Below are positions 47,998 to 57,515 of a stretch of 64,000 nt of DNA, piece by piece. Location: assembly GCF_030525845.1 (NCBI RefSeq), contig NZ_JAUNDY010000007.1, positions 1-64,000 of the forward strand. The letters run 5' to 3'. The notes beneath the pieces were generated by a model that ran no database searches, was not told the DNA's origin, and was given only the letters and a program-made list of their open reading frames with translations. The number at the start of each line of letters is the position of its first letter. Positions within the stretch are counted from its first letter, which is position 1. This stretch comes from Moraxella sp. (GTDB lineage: Bacteria; Pseudomonadota; Gammaproteobacteria; Pseudomonadales; Moraxellaceae). A program made the translations under genes and the position numbers.

Positions 47998-49383
47998 ATG
48001 TTGCGTTCTTATAAACCATTTGTATTAAGTAGTATTGTTTTGATGATGGGCGTTGCTCATGCCAATGATTTACCAAATCTTTCACAAAGTCATTTTAATC
48101 AATGTCTAAACACCCTAAAAACTTCCGCCAATTTTAAGGGGGTGGCTAGCACGTTTGAGCGTTATCGCCCCAGTGAGCCTGACCCTACGGTCATTCGCTC
48201 GCTCAATTATCAGCCAGAATTTAAAAAGGACGTTTGGGATTATCATGCCTCGCTTGTCGATAGTGAGCGTGTGTCAGATGGCTTGCGTGCCAAGACAGAG
48301 ATGGCAGACGTGCTAAGACGTATCGAAAATCGCTATGGCGTAAAAGCAGAGCATGTGTTAGGCGTGTGGGGTGTGGAGAGTAATTTTGGGCAGACGCTGG
48401 GCAAAAAAGATTTGATTACAAGCCTTGCGACTTTGTCGTGCTTTGACCGCCGTCAGTCTTATTTTCGTGGCGAGTATGCCTCCGCCCTAAAAATCCTCCA
48501 AAATGGCGACATTCGCCGTGAAGACATGACAGGCTCGTGGGCAGGGGCGTTCGGTCAAACGCAGTTCATGCCGAGTACGTTTTTGGAGTTGGCGGTGGAT
48601 TTTGATGGCGATGGACGTAAAGATTTGGTGAATTCTAAGGCAGACGCTCTTGCCAGTACCGCCAATTTCTTGGTAAAAAGAGGCTATCGTACGGGCGAGC
48701 CATGGGGCTATGAAGTGAAGCTCAATGGCTACTCTGGGGCGAGTGGTCGCACCGCCAAAAAGTCCATTTCTCATTGGCAGAGCATGGGATTGACCCTACC
48801 TGATGGTCGTCCACTACCAAATAATATGGCAAGTGCAGGGTTATTACTTCCTGCTGGGCGACAAGGACCTGCGTTTTTGGTGGGTAAAAACTTTGACACC
48901 TTTTATAGTTATAATGCCTCTGAAAATTACGCATTGGCGATTGCTCATTTATCCACCCTTTTAGAAACTGGCAACACCAATACGAGCTTTGCCACCGCTT
49001 GGCCAACAGATGACCCTGGCATCAGCCGTAAAGAAGCCAAAGAAATTCAACAAGCCCTCATCAGTCACGGCTATCAGATTGGCAATGTGGACGGTATCAT
49101 CGGCGATGGTACACGTAGTGCCATCAGAGAATACCAACGCAAAATGGGCGTTACCCCTGATGGGCGTGCTGGACAAAAGTTCTATCGCTTGATTATGGGT
49201 AATACTGCCAGCTTAGGCGGTGTGCAGTCTGCGGTGAGTGTGCCTAGTACACCCACGTCCTCTGCCGGAACCACTTGGGGGGCGGTTAGTCCCAGCTCTC
49301 ATAATGCTCCTGCTGGTACTGTTATCTATCGCCGTGTATATCATCAAGATGGATCGATAAGTCTTGTGCCAAGCACCAACTGA
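47998..49383 (+). CDS. mltB: Lytic murein transglycosylase MltB-like with peptidoglycan-binding domain
   Basis: A 461-residue periplasmic enzyme. It has a signal peptide (cleavage near VAHA/ND) and a family 3 transglycosylase domain with catalytic Glu in VLGVWGVESNFGQTLG and GAFGQTQFMPSTF. A PG_binding_1 domain follows at about residues 345-400 (EIQQALISHGYQIGNVDGII). It lacks a lipobox, so it is probably soluble. The C-terminal ~50 residues are Ser/Thr-rich linker-like. Confidence 0.88.
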   Translation: MLRSYKPFVLSSIVLMMGVAHANDLPNLSQSHFNQCLNTLKTSANFKGVASTFERYRPSEPDPTVIRSLNYQPEFKKDVWDYHASLVDSERVSDGLRAKTEMADVLRRIENRYGVKAEHVLGVWGVESNFGQTLGKKDLITSLATLSCFDRRQSYFRGEYASALKILQNGDIRREDMTGSWAGAFGQTQFMPSTFLELAVDFDGDGRKDLVNSKADALASTANFLVKRGYRTGEPWGYEVKLNGYSGASGRTAKKSISHWQSMGLTLPDGRPLPNNMASAGLLLPAGRQGPAFLVGKNFDTFYSYNASENYALAIAHLSTLLETGNTNTSFATAWPTDDPGISRKEAKEIQQALISHGYQIGNVDGIIGDGTRSAIREYQRKMGVTPDGRAGQKFYRLIMGNTASLGGVQSAVSVPSTPTSSAGTTWGAVSPSSHNAPAGTVIYRRVYHQDGSISLVPSTN

Positions 49384-49398
49384 TTTTATGAGACAATA

Positions 49399-49435
49399 GC
49401 ACCGATGGTAAATGATTTACTGTCGGTGTTTTTTT
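49399..49435 (+). terminator. Terminator after mltB
   Basis: GCACCGA (49399-49405) and TCGGTGT (49423-49429), with an inner GTAAAT/ATTTAC pairing, precede a run of T. Confidence 0.85.
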
Positions 49436-49530
49436 GGGTGGATTTGAAAATGGTAAAAAATTGCTCATAAAGAATACACAAAACCAGCAAATTAGCGTAT
49501 GATATCACAAACCCCAAAACATCAGGCCTT

Positions 49531-50127
49531 ATGAAACACCCAGCCCCAAATTTTTGTATTAATCACGGCATCTTAGAGGGTGCCAATGTGATGACCTCGC
49601 CCAATTTTAATGAGCGTCCACCCAACGCCATCATCAGCGGTATCGTCATTCATAACATCAGTCTGCCACCCTCTAATTTTGGGCGTACCAATGCCGATGG
49701 CGTGCATTTTGTCAAAGCCTTTTTTCAAAATAAGCTAAACGCCAACGACCATGCGTATTTTAAGACGATTGCCAATTTGCAGGTATCGGCTCATTTGTTT
49801 ATTGAGCGAGATGGTACGGTTACGCAGTTTGTGAACTTTGATGATAGGGCGTGGCATGCTGGACAGTCTTCTTATTTAGGTAGGACAAATTGCAATGATT
49901 TTACCATTGGTATTGAGTTGGAGGGTGATGATTTTACCCCCTTTACCGATGAGCAATATGAGGTGCTAGCGAGCATCATTATCGCCATTTATACTGCTTA
50001 TCCTGCCACGCAAAGACAGCTGATGGGACATAGCGACATTGCCCCACAGCGTAAGAGCGACCCAGGCGAGCATTTTGAGTGGCATAAATTACGGCAGATG
50101 GTACAAAATAAACTGAACAAAGCATAA
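49531..50127 (+). CDS. ampD: 1,6-anhydro-N-acetylmuramyl-L-alanine amidase AmpD
   Basis: A 198-residue cytoplasmic zinc amidase that recycles muropeptides. Zinc site residues are visible in SGIVIHNISLPP and GHSDIAPQRKSDPG, with VSAHLFIERDG. Anhydro-muropeptides made by MltB are its substrates. The gene precedes murJ by 180 bp. Confidence 0.94.
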   Translation: MKHPAPNFCINHGILEGANVMTSPNFNERPPNAIISGIVIHNISLPPSNFGRTNADGVHFVKAFFQNKLNANDHAYFKTIANLQVSAHLFIERDGTVTQFVNFDDRAWHAGQSSYLGRTNCNDFTIGIELEGDDFTPFTDEQYEVLASIIIAIYTAYPATQRQLMGHSDIAPQRKSDPGEHFEWHKLRQMVQNKLNKA

Positions 50128-50308
50128 TAACAATCATTGTTGGTATAAAATATGGGCGGTTAAGGGCGATTTTACTTGTTGGCATGCTTGGGCTTGGTGG
50201 GAGATTTTCAAGCACGCATGCATCAAATGCCAAAACACAAATTCATCATTTTTTCACGCCATTTTAGCAAAAATCTATTATAATACCCTCTTTTTATTAT
50301 TTATCATC

Positions 50309-51859
50309 ATGGCAAAGTCTCGCTTATTTCGCTCCACCCTCATCGTCAGCTCCATGACTATGCTCTCTCGTGTTTTGGGCTTGGTGCGTGATGTCGTACT
50401 CATGGGCGTGTTTGGGGCAGGCGGACTCATGGATGCGTTTTTGGTGGCGTTTAAAATCCCCAACTTTTTACGCAGGCTCTTTGCCGAAGGGGCATTTTCC
50501 CAAGCCTTTGTGCCTGTTTTGACCGAATACAAAGAACAAAAAACTCTAAATGAAATCCAGCTACTCATCAGCCGAGTCTCAGGCGTGCTATCCTTGATTT
50601 TGCTGGTATTGACCGTTGCCGTGCTGGCTCTTGCTCCGTTTGTTATCCAGTTATTTGCCCCTGGATTTGTGGGCGACCCTGACAAATTTACCACCGCCAC
50701 CGAGCTTTTGTACTTGACCTTTCCTTATCTGTTTTTTATCTCGATGACGGCGTTTTTTGGCAGTATTTTACAAAGCTATGGTAAATTTGCCCCGCCTGCC
50801 TTTGCCCCCGTCCTCCTTAACATCTCCATGATAGTCGGAGCATGGCTCATCGCCCCCTTACTTGATAAATCCATCATGGCATTGGGCTATGCGGTGGCGG
50901 TCGCAGGTGTGTTACAGCTTATCATACAACTGCCTGATTTGTATCGTAAAAAACTGCTCGTCGCCCCAAGCGTGGATTTTAAACACGAAGGTGTAAGACG
51001 CATTTTGACGCTCATGCTCCCTGCGATTTTTGGGGTGTCGGTTACGCAGATTAACCTACTACTGAACACCATTTTTGCCTCCAAAATGATGAATGGTTCA
51101 GTCTCATGGCTCTACTCAGCGGAGCGACTGAGCGAGTTGCCGTTGGGTCTTATTGGTGTGGCGATTGGCACGGTGATTTTGCCTAGCCTATCAGCAAGCC
51201 GTGCCAAAGCCGATACGGTAGAATTTGGCAAAACGCTAGACTGGGCGATGCGTCTGATTATCCTAATTGGTTTACCTGCGTCTGTGGCGATGTTTGTGCT
51301 GTCCGATGTGCTGATGAACGCCCTATTTGTTCGGGGTGAATTTAGCCAACTGGACGGTCAAATGTCAGGGCTTGCCTTACAATGTATGGCAGGCGGGATT
51401 TTAGGCTTTATGCTCATCAAGGTGTTTGCCCCTGCCTTTTTTGCAGGTCAAGACACCAAAACGCCCGTCAAAATCGGCATCGTGTCGGTATTTGCCAACA
51501 TGATTTTTAGCGTGTTGTTTATTGGGATTTTTTATCTTGCCAAACTGCCTTTGCATGGCGGTCTTGCCCTTGCCACGACTGGGGCGAGCTTTGTCAATGC
51601 TGGACTACTCTACTATTTTTTACACAAACGAGGCATTTGGCACTTTGGCAAACATTGGTACAAAATGGGAGCTCAATTTGTCATCGCCACCCTTGCCATG
51701 ACCGTCAGTCTCTATGTGGCATTGCCTTTTTATCCGACAGACGGCACGGCATGGGCAAAAATCGGTATTTTAATCGGTATTTGTATTTTGGGAGCGACTG
51801 TTTATGGGGTGGTATTGCTAGCCACTGGATTTAGACCTAGACAGTTAAAGCATGGGTAA
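50309..51859 (+). CDS. murJ: Lipid II flippase MurJ (MviN)
   Basis: A 516-residue polytopic membrane protein (about 14 segments) that flips lipid II. It starts with the family hallmarks MTMLSRVLGLVRDVV and DAFLVAFKIPNFLRRLFAEG, then GAFSQAFVPV. Later AERLSELPLGLIGVAIGTVI and KVFAPAFFAGQDTKTPVKIG are typical. Ends at a strong bidirectional terminator. Confidence 0.97.
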   Translation: MAKSRLFRSTLIVSSMTMLSRVLGLVRDVVLMGVFGAGGLMDAFLVAFKIPNFLRRLFAEGAFSQAFVPVLTEYKEQKTLNEIQLLISRVSGVLSLILLVLTVAVLALAPFVIQLFAPGFVGDPDKFTTATELLYLTFPYLFFISMTAFFGSILQSYGKFAPPAFAPVLLNISMIVGAWLIAPLLDKSIMALGYAVAVAGVLQLIIQLPDLYRKKLLVAPSVDFKHEGVRRILTLMLPAIFGVSVTQINLLLNTIFASKMMNGSVSWLYSAERLSELPLGLIGVAIGTVILPSLSASRAKADTVEFGKTLDWAMRLIILIGLPASVAMFVLSDVLMNALFVRGEFSQLDGQMSGLALQCMAGGILGFMLIKVFAPAFFAGQDTKTPVKIGIVSVFANMIFSVLFIGIFYLAKLPLHGGLALATTGASFVNAGLLYYFLHKRGIWHFGKHWYKMGAQFVIATLAMTVSLYVALPFYPTDGTAWAKIGILIGICILGATVYGVVLLATGFRPRQLKHG

Positions 51860-51873
51860 TTGAGTAGGCTGTG

Positions 51874-51904
51874 AAAAAAACGTGGTTATTCAAGCCACGT
51901 TTTT
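51874..51904. terminator. Bidirectional terminator between murJ and the DUF2788-like gene
   Basis: AAAAACGTGG pairs with CCACGTTTTT over a 9-nt loop, with A and T runs on both sides. Confidence 0.9.
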
Positions 51905-52107
51905 ACGGCAAATTCAATGACGATTTTGAGTAAAAAACCCACAAAACCTGCTCCTAATGCCACAAAAATCCAAAATGTCCCTGCTTTGCCTGCGTTGGAT
52001 TTTTTTGCCATGTCCCACATGATAAAAAACAAAAATGCAATAAACGCAGGCAATAATCCATAAAGTCCAATTTTGACAATCATTCCTTCGGAAATGGCGA
52101 GTATCAT
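51886..52107 (-). CDS. Small membrane protein, DUF2788-like
   Basis: A 73-residue protein with two hydrophobic helices (residues ~12-30 and 42-66) joined by a KKSNAGKAG loop. It resembles the short DUF2788 proteins of Moraxellaceae and relatives. Function unknown. Its 3' end overlaps the terminator shared with murJ. Confidence 0.65.
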   Translation of the reverse strand: MILAISEGMIVKIGLYGLLPAFIAFLFFIMWDMAKKSNAGKAGTFWIFVALGAGFVGFLLKIVIEFAVKTWLE

Positions 52108-52306
52108 AAAATTAGCCCCATGTTAAAAATAGGCATTATAGCATATTCCGATCAACAAATGTATGTATGCGATATTTAAAAAATTTTACAATATCATGAT
52201 AACAATTTCTGTAAAAATTGCTATAATTTGCAAGTTTTTCAGATATATGTAATTAGGTGGCAACCGATAATCTCTTTGGGATAAACCCACAAGACAAAGG
52301 TATGAT

Positions 52307-53011
52307 ATGAAAAAAAATTATGACAAACCAATTAGTCGCCAACAAAAGGACAGGATTTCATCTGGGCTAGCTAGCCTGCTGTGGATGTTTGTGGGGGCGA
52401 TGATTGCGGTGATGGTTGGCGTGTTTTTGTATTTATCGCCATTGTTTGATAGTTTTAAGGCGGATGTAGATGTTAATCCGCCCATGCAAGTACAACCCCT
52501 GCCCGCCACACCAGAACAACCTGAAAATTATGAGTTCTATGAAGTGCTTCCCAAGCGGGAGTTTCAGATGGGGCGTAGCGTGGTTGGCGAAAAAACAGAA
52601 GAGGTGGCTGTGGCATCTAGCGTGAAGCCTGATGTGGTGATAAATGCCGACAAAGCTACCAAAGTAATCACGCCCGCAGAGAAAGTAGACACCCAAAATC
52701 AAGGCGTAGCGATTGTCGAGGAAGAGACGACCTATGACGGTGATGATACAAAGGATAACATCAAAATCAGCATCTCTCAAAACAGCTATATCTTGCAAAT
52801 CCGCAGCTATGACAACCCAGAGGAGGCTGATCGCATGCGTGCTGAGGTCATGATGTCAGGGGTGGACGCACGTGTTATCAAACGCATGGATAATGACACG
52901 GAGATATATCAAGTGGTCTCCAATGTCATGAATGCCAGTGAGGTGTCCCGTGCTAGCCGTAGACTCAAAGATAATGGCATTGATGCATTGATTGTTGAGC
53001 AAAAACATTAA
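52307..53011 (+). CDS. SPOR-domain membrane protein (FtsN-like)
   Basis: A 234-residue protein. A short cytoplasmic N-terminus is followed by one transmembrane helix (residues ~23-45, LLWMFVGAMIAVMVGVFLYL), an acidic linker, and a C-terminal SPOR domain (residues ~158-232; YILQIRSYDNPEEADRM, VVSNVMNASEVSRASR). SPOR domains bind denuded septal glycan. It may be an FtsN-like division protein; essential FtsN motifs cannot be confirmed. Confidence 0.82.
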   Translation: MKKNYDKPISRQQKDRISSGLASLLWMFVGAMIAVMVGVFLYLSPLFDSFKADVDVNPPMQVQPLPATPEQPENYEFYEVLPKREFQMGRSVVGEKTEEVAVASSVKPDVVINADKATKVITPAEKVDTQNQGVAIVEEETTYDGDDTKDNIKISISQNSYILQIRSYDNPEEADRMRAEVMMSGVDARVIKRMDNDTEIYQVVSNVMNASEVSRASRRLKDNGIDALIVEQKH

Positions 53012-53139
53012 ACACATAAAATATTCTCATTAAAGGAATTGTGTGGGTGTTTGAATGATTGACCGTTGGTTTGCTAATTTGTTTTTAAGTTGTTACAAAT
53101 TGTGTTATAAATGTTCGACACGCTTCTTGTAAATTATGT

Positions 53140-53145
53140 TATAAT
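53140..53145 (+). promoter_or_regulatory. -10 box of the CheA-like operon
   Basis: TATAAT in ATGTTATAATACAT lies about 147 bp upstream of the kinase start. The nearest -35 candidate is TCGACA, 19 bp upstream, so the promoter is uncertain. The rest of the 280-bp gap shows no other feature. Confidence 0.45.
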
Positions 53146-53291
53146 ACATAGAGTATGCTTAAAATTCTATCAAGTCAAGTGTACTTGTGTATTGGATATA
53201 TTTTAGCGAATACTTGTGTCAGTGATGGTTGTGTGTGTTATAACCAAAAATCATGATGCATAACCACCACCCTTTCCAGTTAGGAGTATTT

Positions 53292-55472
53292 ATGTCTCAA
53301 AATACTGCAACGCAGATGCAGGGGCGTTATCAAGGCTTGATTGTCTCGATGTCGCTGTTCATGGTGCTGATTTTTGCATTGTTGGCTTATACGTTCTACG
53401 CCTCTAACGTTCTAGAACGTCACGCTGCTCTATCTAACGCTACACACACGGTAGCGAACGATACCCAGATTGTCATTAAAGATATCTTTGACATGCAGTT
53501 AAGTTATGGTGAGGACATTACCTCTCCACACATGAAAGAGGTGTTGGCACGTCTTGAATCCTCCTCCAAAACCATTGAGACAAACCTTAGTGCCATCGAA
53601 GGGTCTAGAAGCTATGTGGACGTGCATGGAGATGCTCACCCGCTAGCAACAATTACAGATGCACAGACGCTTGAAAACATGCGTATCGCTCGTGAGCAGT
53701 GGAATGCTTTGAAACCTAGGGTAGAAGCTTATTTGTCGGTGGTGGGCGATATTACCAAAGATGCTAGTACGCCTCTACGTCTGGTCGGTGAACAAGCCAA
53801 AATCTCCTCATTGGCGATGAACGATGCCTTGCATGGACTAACCTCAGAGGTTACCAACATCTATGAAAACCAAGCTGCCCAGATTCGTATCGTACAGTTG
53901 ATTGGAGTGGGTGCGATTTTGGTTTACTTTGCCATCTTTATTTTGGTTGTACTAAGACGTCTACGTGAATCGGATGCTGAGACCGAAGCAGCACGTCAAG
54001 AGACCACCGAAATCATGCAGACGGTAAACACAGGTCTATTCCTTTTGGATAAAGATTTGGTTATCGGTCATCAGCACTCTCGTGTACTAGAAGACATCAT
54101 GGGTACAGACCGACTTGGCGGCGAGAGTCTAAATACGATTTTGCGTAACCGTATCTCCGAAAAAGACCTTGATACCACCCAAAAATTCATTGATCAGCTT
54201 TATAATCCACGTGTAAAAGAAAAACTGGTGGACAGCTTGAACCCACTTAACAAAGTGATGATTCAACGTGAGAATAAAGACGGCAACAGCGAAAACCGCT
54301 ACCTTGACTTTAAATTCTCGCGAGTTTATGAGGGTAAAGACATCGCTCGTATTCTGGTCAACGTAAACGATATTACTGATGCGGTACGCCTAGAACAACG
54401 TCTAGAACAAGAACGTGCCCAAAACGACATGCAGATTGAGATGCTGACCACCATCTTGAACGTATCTCCATCGGTCATTAGTGAGTTCATCGATAACACG
54501 CATCGTCATATTGAGAAGATGAACAATACCCTAAAAAACCCTGGTAGTTCACAGCTTGAACTCCAAAACAAGACCAAGACGCTGTATCGTGAAATGCACA
54601 GCTTAAAAGGTGAAGCGTCAGCATTGAAGTTGCACAGCTTTACCAAGATTGCTTCTGAGGCTGAAAATAAACTTCAAGCCCTCCAAAACCAATCCACTCT
54701 ATCAGGTAACGACTTCTTGCCTTTGACGGTACATCTAGATGAGCTACTTAGCCTGTCAAACACCATTACGGGTCTAGGCGAGCGTATTAATGCTGCCGCT
54801 CGTAACATGATTAACTTCGGTCATGAGGAGCATGCACCAAAAGCACAAGAAGACTACCTAAGAAGTGAAAACACTTCTACTGATGACGTGCCAGCCATGC
54901 TAAACGCCAAAGAAGAGCTGGGAGATTATCTAACTTCTTTTGCCCAAGACATTGCAGAGCGTCAAGGTAAACTGGTAGAGCTTGATATTCAAGGTCTAGA
55001 AGGTCAAGAGATTCCTTCGCACCTAAAAACAGTTACCAAAGAGTTGTGCGTACAGCTACTACGCAATGCCATCGTGCATGGTATTGGTACGCCAACTGCC
55101 CGTATCCAAAACGGCAAAGGCGAAGTAGGCACGGTTAAGGTTATGGTGCAGTCTCATGCAGGTGCAGACAAGAACGACTTTATTTTTAGCATGGAAGACG
55201 ATGGTAAAGGCATTGATTATGAAGCCATTCGCCAACGCATCATTGCTAAGGGTACACACACCGAAGAAGAGGTGCGCACCTTTGAAGAAAGTCGCTTATT
55301 GAACATGCTGTTCTCTTCTGGTTTTAGCACCAAAGAGCATGCTGATGAGGACGGTGGACGTGGCGTGGGTCTAGACATCGTCAAAGATCGTGTTAAAGAA
55401 TTTGGTGGCAAAATCAATGTAAAAAGCGAAGAAGGTCAATTCTGTCGTTTTGTGATTAAGCTACCTATGTAA
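53292..55472 (+). CDS. Membrane CheA-like histidine kinase with HPt and ATPase domains
   Basis: A 726-residue protein. Two transmembrane helices (residues ~14-37 and ~203-226) enclose a periplasmic helical sensor. A PAS-like segment (TVNTGLFLLDKDLVIGH) follows. Residue H436 in REMHSLKGEAS is a CheA-type phosphorylatable histidine. The ATPase has N box LRNAIVHG (N592), DDGKGIDYEAI and GGRGVGLDIVKDRV. The protein ends right after the ATPase, so the CheW-like P5 domain of CheA is missing. Start 53292 has TAGGAG; the 53253 frame start is unlikely. Directly upstream of CheY and CheX genes. Confidence 0.85.
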   Translation: MSQNTATQMQGRYQGLIVSMSLFMVLIFALLAYTFYASNVLERHAALSNATHTVANDTQIVIKDIFDMQLSYGEDITSPHMKEVLARLESSSKTIETNLSAIEGSRSYVDVHGDAHPLATITDAQTLENMRIAREQWNALKPRVEAYLSVVGDITKDASTPLRLVGEQAKISSLAMNDALHGLTSEVTNIYENQAAQIRIVQLIGVGAILVYFAIFILVVLRRLRESDAETEAARQETTEIMQTVNTGLFLLDKDLVIGHQHSRVLEDIMGTDRLGGESLNTILRNRISEKDLDTTQKFIDQLYNPRVKEKLVDSLNPLNKVMIQRENKDGNSENRYLDFKFSRVYEGKDIARILVNVNDITDAVRLEQRLEQERAQNDMQIEMLTTILNVSPSVISEFIDNTHRHIEKMNNTLKNPGSSQLELQNKTKTLYREMHSLKGEASALKLHSFTKIASEAENKLQALQNQSTLSGNDFLPLTVHLDELLSLSNTITGLGERINAAARNMINFGHEEHAPKAQEDYLRSENTSTDDVPAMLNAKEELGDYLTSFAQDIAERQGKLVELDIQGLEGQEIPSHLKTVTKELCVQLLRNAIVHGIGTPTARIQNGKGEVGTVKVMVQSHAGADKNDFIFSMEDDGKGIDYEAIRQRIIAKGTHTEEEVRTFEESRLLNMLFSSGFSTKEHADEDGGRGVGLDIVKDRVKEFGGKINVKSEEGQFCRFVIKLPM

Positions 55473-55487
55473 TTAAATAATTAATCT

Positions 55488-55517
55488 AACTTCGTAAGTG
55501 TGTGCTTACGAAGTTTT
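55488..55517 (+). terminator. Hairpin between the kinase and cheY-like genes (attenuator?)
   Basis: AACTTCGTAAG (55488-55498) and CTTACGAAGTT (55505-55515) make an 11-bp perfect stem with a 6-nt loop, followed by only TTTT then TTAG. It lies 14 nt before the cheY-like ATG. It may partially terminate or stabilise the mRNA. Confidence 0.6.
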
Positions 55518-55530
55518 AGTGGAGTTTGTT

Positions 55531-55893
55531 ATGCATAAATTAATGGTTGTCGATGACTCAAACATCATCAGAAATCGTATTCAACGTGCTTATAATAACG
55601 AGCAATTTATGCTGGTAGCTACCGCAAATAACGGAGCAGATGCCATCGAAAAATTTCAGTTACACAAGCCAAATGTGGTAACGATGGATTTGACCATGCC
55701 ACAGATGGATGGATTGGAGTGTATTGAGAAGCTAGTGTCTCTTGATGAGAATGTCCGTATCTTGGTGGTATCAGCGCTGTCTGATAAAGCAACGGGTATT
55801 CAAGCACTGTCTTTGGGTGCAAGTGGCTTTTTGTGCAAGCCGTTCTCTGATGAGGAGCTGGTGGCGGCACTTGATGAGTTGATGCACGACTAA
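55531..55893 (+). CDS. CheY-like response regulator
   Basis: A 120-residue single receiver domain. Acidic pocket in VVDDS, phosphoacceptor Asp in VVTMDLTMPQMDG (residue ~55), Thr/Ser in LVVSALSD, and Lys in LCKPFSDEEL. No output domain. It probably receives phosphate from the adjacent kinase. Start 55531 is chosen for MHKLMVVDDSN with GGAG upstream. Confidence 0.93.
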   Translation: MHKLMVVDDSNIIRNRIQRAYNNEQFMLVATANNGADAIEKFQLHKPNVVTMDLTMPQMDGLECIEKLVSLDENVRILVVSALSDKATGIQALSLGASGFLCKPFSDEELVAALDELMHD

Positions 55894-55996
55894 AATGGGA
55901 TTGATGATAAATACTTTATCATTATGATTTAAGATTAAGACTTTATTAAGATAAGCCTTTTCAAAGGGAATATCGCAAACAAACTGAGAGTGTTTT

Positions 55997-56452
55997 ATGA
56001 AAGCAGAAAAACTCAATGTATTTATCAGCTCGGTTATGGCATTTTTCGACCAAGTTGGCGAAAAACTGACCGAAGTAGATACACCTTATCTTAACAGCAA
56101 TGCCACACCATTGGCTTATGATTATAGCGGTATCATTACCATCACAGGACCTCTAACAGGCTGTGTTTATGTGAGTGCTGAGACACCATTATTGCGTGAT
56201 TTGCTCATTACACTAGGAGAGCCTGAGAACTCATTGGCACTTCTTAAAGACCTAATTGGCGAAGTTGCAAACACCGTATCAGGTAACGCTCGTACCGAGT
56301 TTGGTTCGGACTTTATCATCTCGCCACCAAAAATTGTTGATGGTGCACCAAGTGCAAGCTTCCTACCAAAGGAAAAACGTACTTATGTAATTCCCTTTCA
56401 CTGGCGTGAGCATGATGGTGTGATTGGCATTTGTGTTGGTTACAGCAACTAA
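55997..56452 (+). CDS. CheX-like phosphatase
   Basis: A 151-residue protein of the CheC/CheX family. The phosphatase motif E-x2-N is visible in DLIGEVANTVSGNARTEFG. It would dephosphorylate the preceding CheY-like regulator. It completes a three-gene kinase-regulator-phosphatase set. No receptor or CheW gene is nearby. Confidence 0.82.
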   Translation: MKAEKLNVFISSVMAFFDQVGEKLTEVDTPYLNSNATPLAYDYSGIITITGPLTGCVYVSAETPLLRDLLITLGEPENSLALLKDLIGEVANTVSGNARTEFGSDFIISPPKIVDGAPSASFLPKEKRTYVIPFHWREHDGVIGICVGYSN

Positions 56453-56489
56453 GATAGAAAGCACCTTTTTGGTGGGTTTGATGTTTTGA

Positions 56490-56518
56490 TTGTCAATATC
56501 CCAAAAAGGTGTTACAAT
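56490..56518 (+). promoter_or_regulatory. Strong rpsB promoter
   Basis: TTGTCA (56490-56495) and TACAAT (56513-56518) are separated by 17 bp. A leader of about 145 nt follows before rpsB, as for autoregulated ribosomal genes. An 11-bp inverted repeat (CACCTTTTTGG 56462-56472, CCAAAAAGGTG 56501-56511) brackets the -35 and fills the spacer. Confidence 0.75.
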
Positions 56519-56669
56519 AAACGGCTTTTTAGCATTTTACTAACTTAATGACACACACGAATAAAGTCTGTCATTGACAGGCTTGCGTTAGCTTGCTGGG
56601 GTGTTTATCTTTTGATGAATTCAGCGAAGTGTATTCGTGGAGGCATAACCCAAACTCTAAGGACTTATC

Positions 56670-57416
56670 ATGTCAAATCCTACTCAAATTTCTATGCGCG
56701 ACCTATTAGAAGCAGGCGCACACTTTGGTCACCAAACTCGCTACTGGAATCCAAAAATGAGCCAGTACATCTTTGGTGCTCGTAACGGCATTCACATCAT
56801 CAACCTAGAGCATACCGTTGCTCAATTTAACGATGCTTTGACTTTCGCCAACCAACAAGCGGCTAACCGCAACAAAATCCTATTTGTGGGTACCAAGCGT
56901 GCGGCAGGTCAGGCGATTCGTGAGCAAGCTCAACGTGCTGGCATGCCTTACATTGACCATCGCTGGCTTGGTGGTACATTGACCAACTGGAAAACCATTC
57001 GTCAATCCATCACTCGCCTAAAAGAGCTAGAAAAGCAAGCCGAAGACGGTACTTTTGCCAAGCTAACCAAGCGTGAAGCTTTGGAGCGTACTCGTGATAT
57101 GGAAAAATTGGAGCGTGCGTTGGGCGGTATCAAAGACATGAATGGCTTGCCTGATGCCATCTTTGTTATTGATGTAGACCACGAAGCTATTGCCATCAAA
57201 GAAGCCAAAAACTTGGGCATTCCTGTGATTGGCGTGGTGGACACCAATTCCAACCCTGACAACGTAGACTACGTTATTGCTGCCAACGACGATGCGATTC
57301 GTGCCGTAACTTTGTATGCAACTGCGATGGCTGATGCCATCATCGCTGGCAAAGAATATGCCAAAACTCAAGGCAAAGGTGGCGAGCAAGCCCAAGAAAA
57401 CGCCGAGCAAGCATAA
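56670..57416 (+). CDS. rpsB: 30S ribosomal protein S2
   Basis: A 248-residue uS2: [20 protein letters not shown], then [13 protein letters not shown] and [19 protein letters not shown] region are diagnostic. TAAGGA precedes the start. It is followed by a terminator-like hairpin and tsf, the usual rpsB-tsf pair. Confidence 0.98.
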   Translation: MSNPTQISMRDLLEAGAHFGHQTRYWNPKMSQYIFGARNGIHIINLEHTVAQFNDALTFANQQAANRNKILFVGTKRAAGQAIREQAQRAGMPYIDHRWLGGTLTNWKTIRQSITRLKELEKQAEDGTFAKLTKREALERTRDMEKLERALGGIKDMNGLPDAIFVIDVDHEAIAIKEAKNLGIPVIGVVDTNSNPDNVDYVIAANDDAIRAVTLYATAMADAIIAGKEYAKTQGKGGEQAQENAEQA

Positions 57417-57434
57417 TTTTCTTGTTTCATAAAG

Positions 57435-57474
57435 AAAGGCGTGAATGTCTGTACAAACGTTCATGCCTTTTTTT
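57435..57474 (+). terminator. Terminator or attenuator between rpsB and tsf
   Basis: AAAGGCGTGAATGT and ACGTTCATGCCTTT form a 14-bp stem with two G-T pairs, followed by TTTT. Reduces tsf relative to rpsB, as in other species. Confidence 0.8.
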
Positions 57475-57515
57475 GATAAATTTTATCATTAATTATTTTT
57501 AAAAAGGTAATTACC

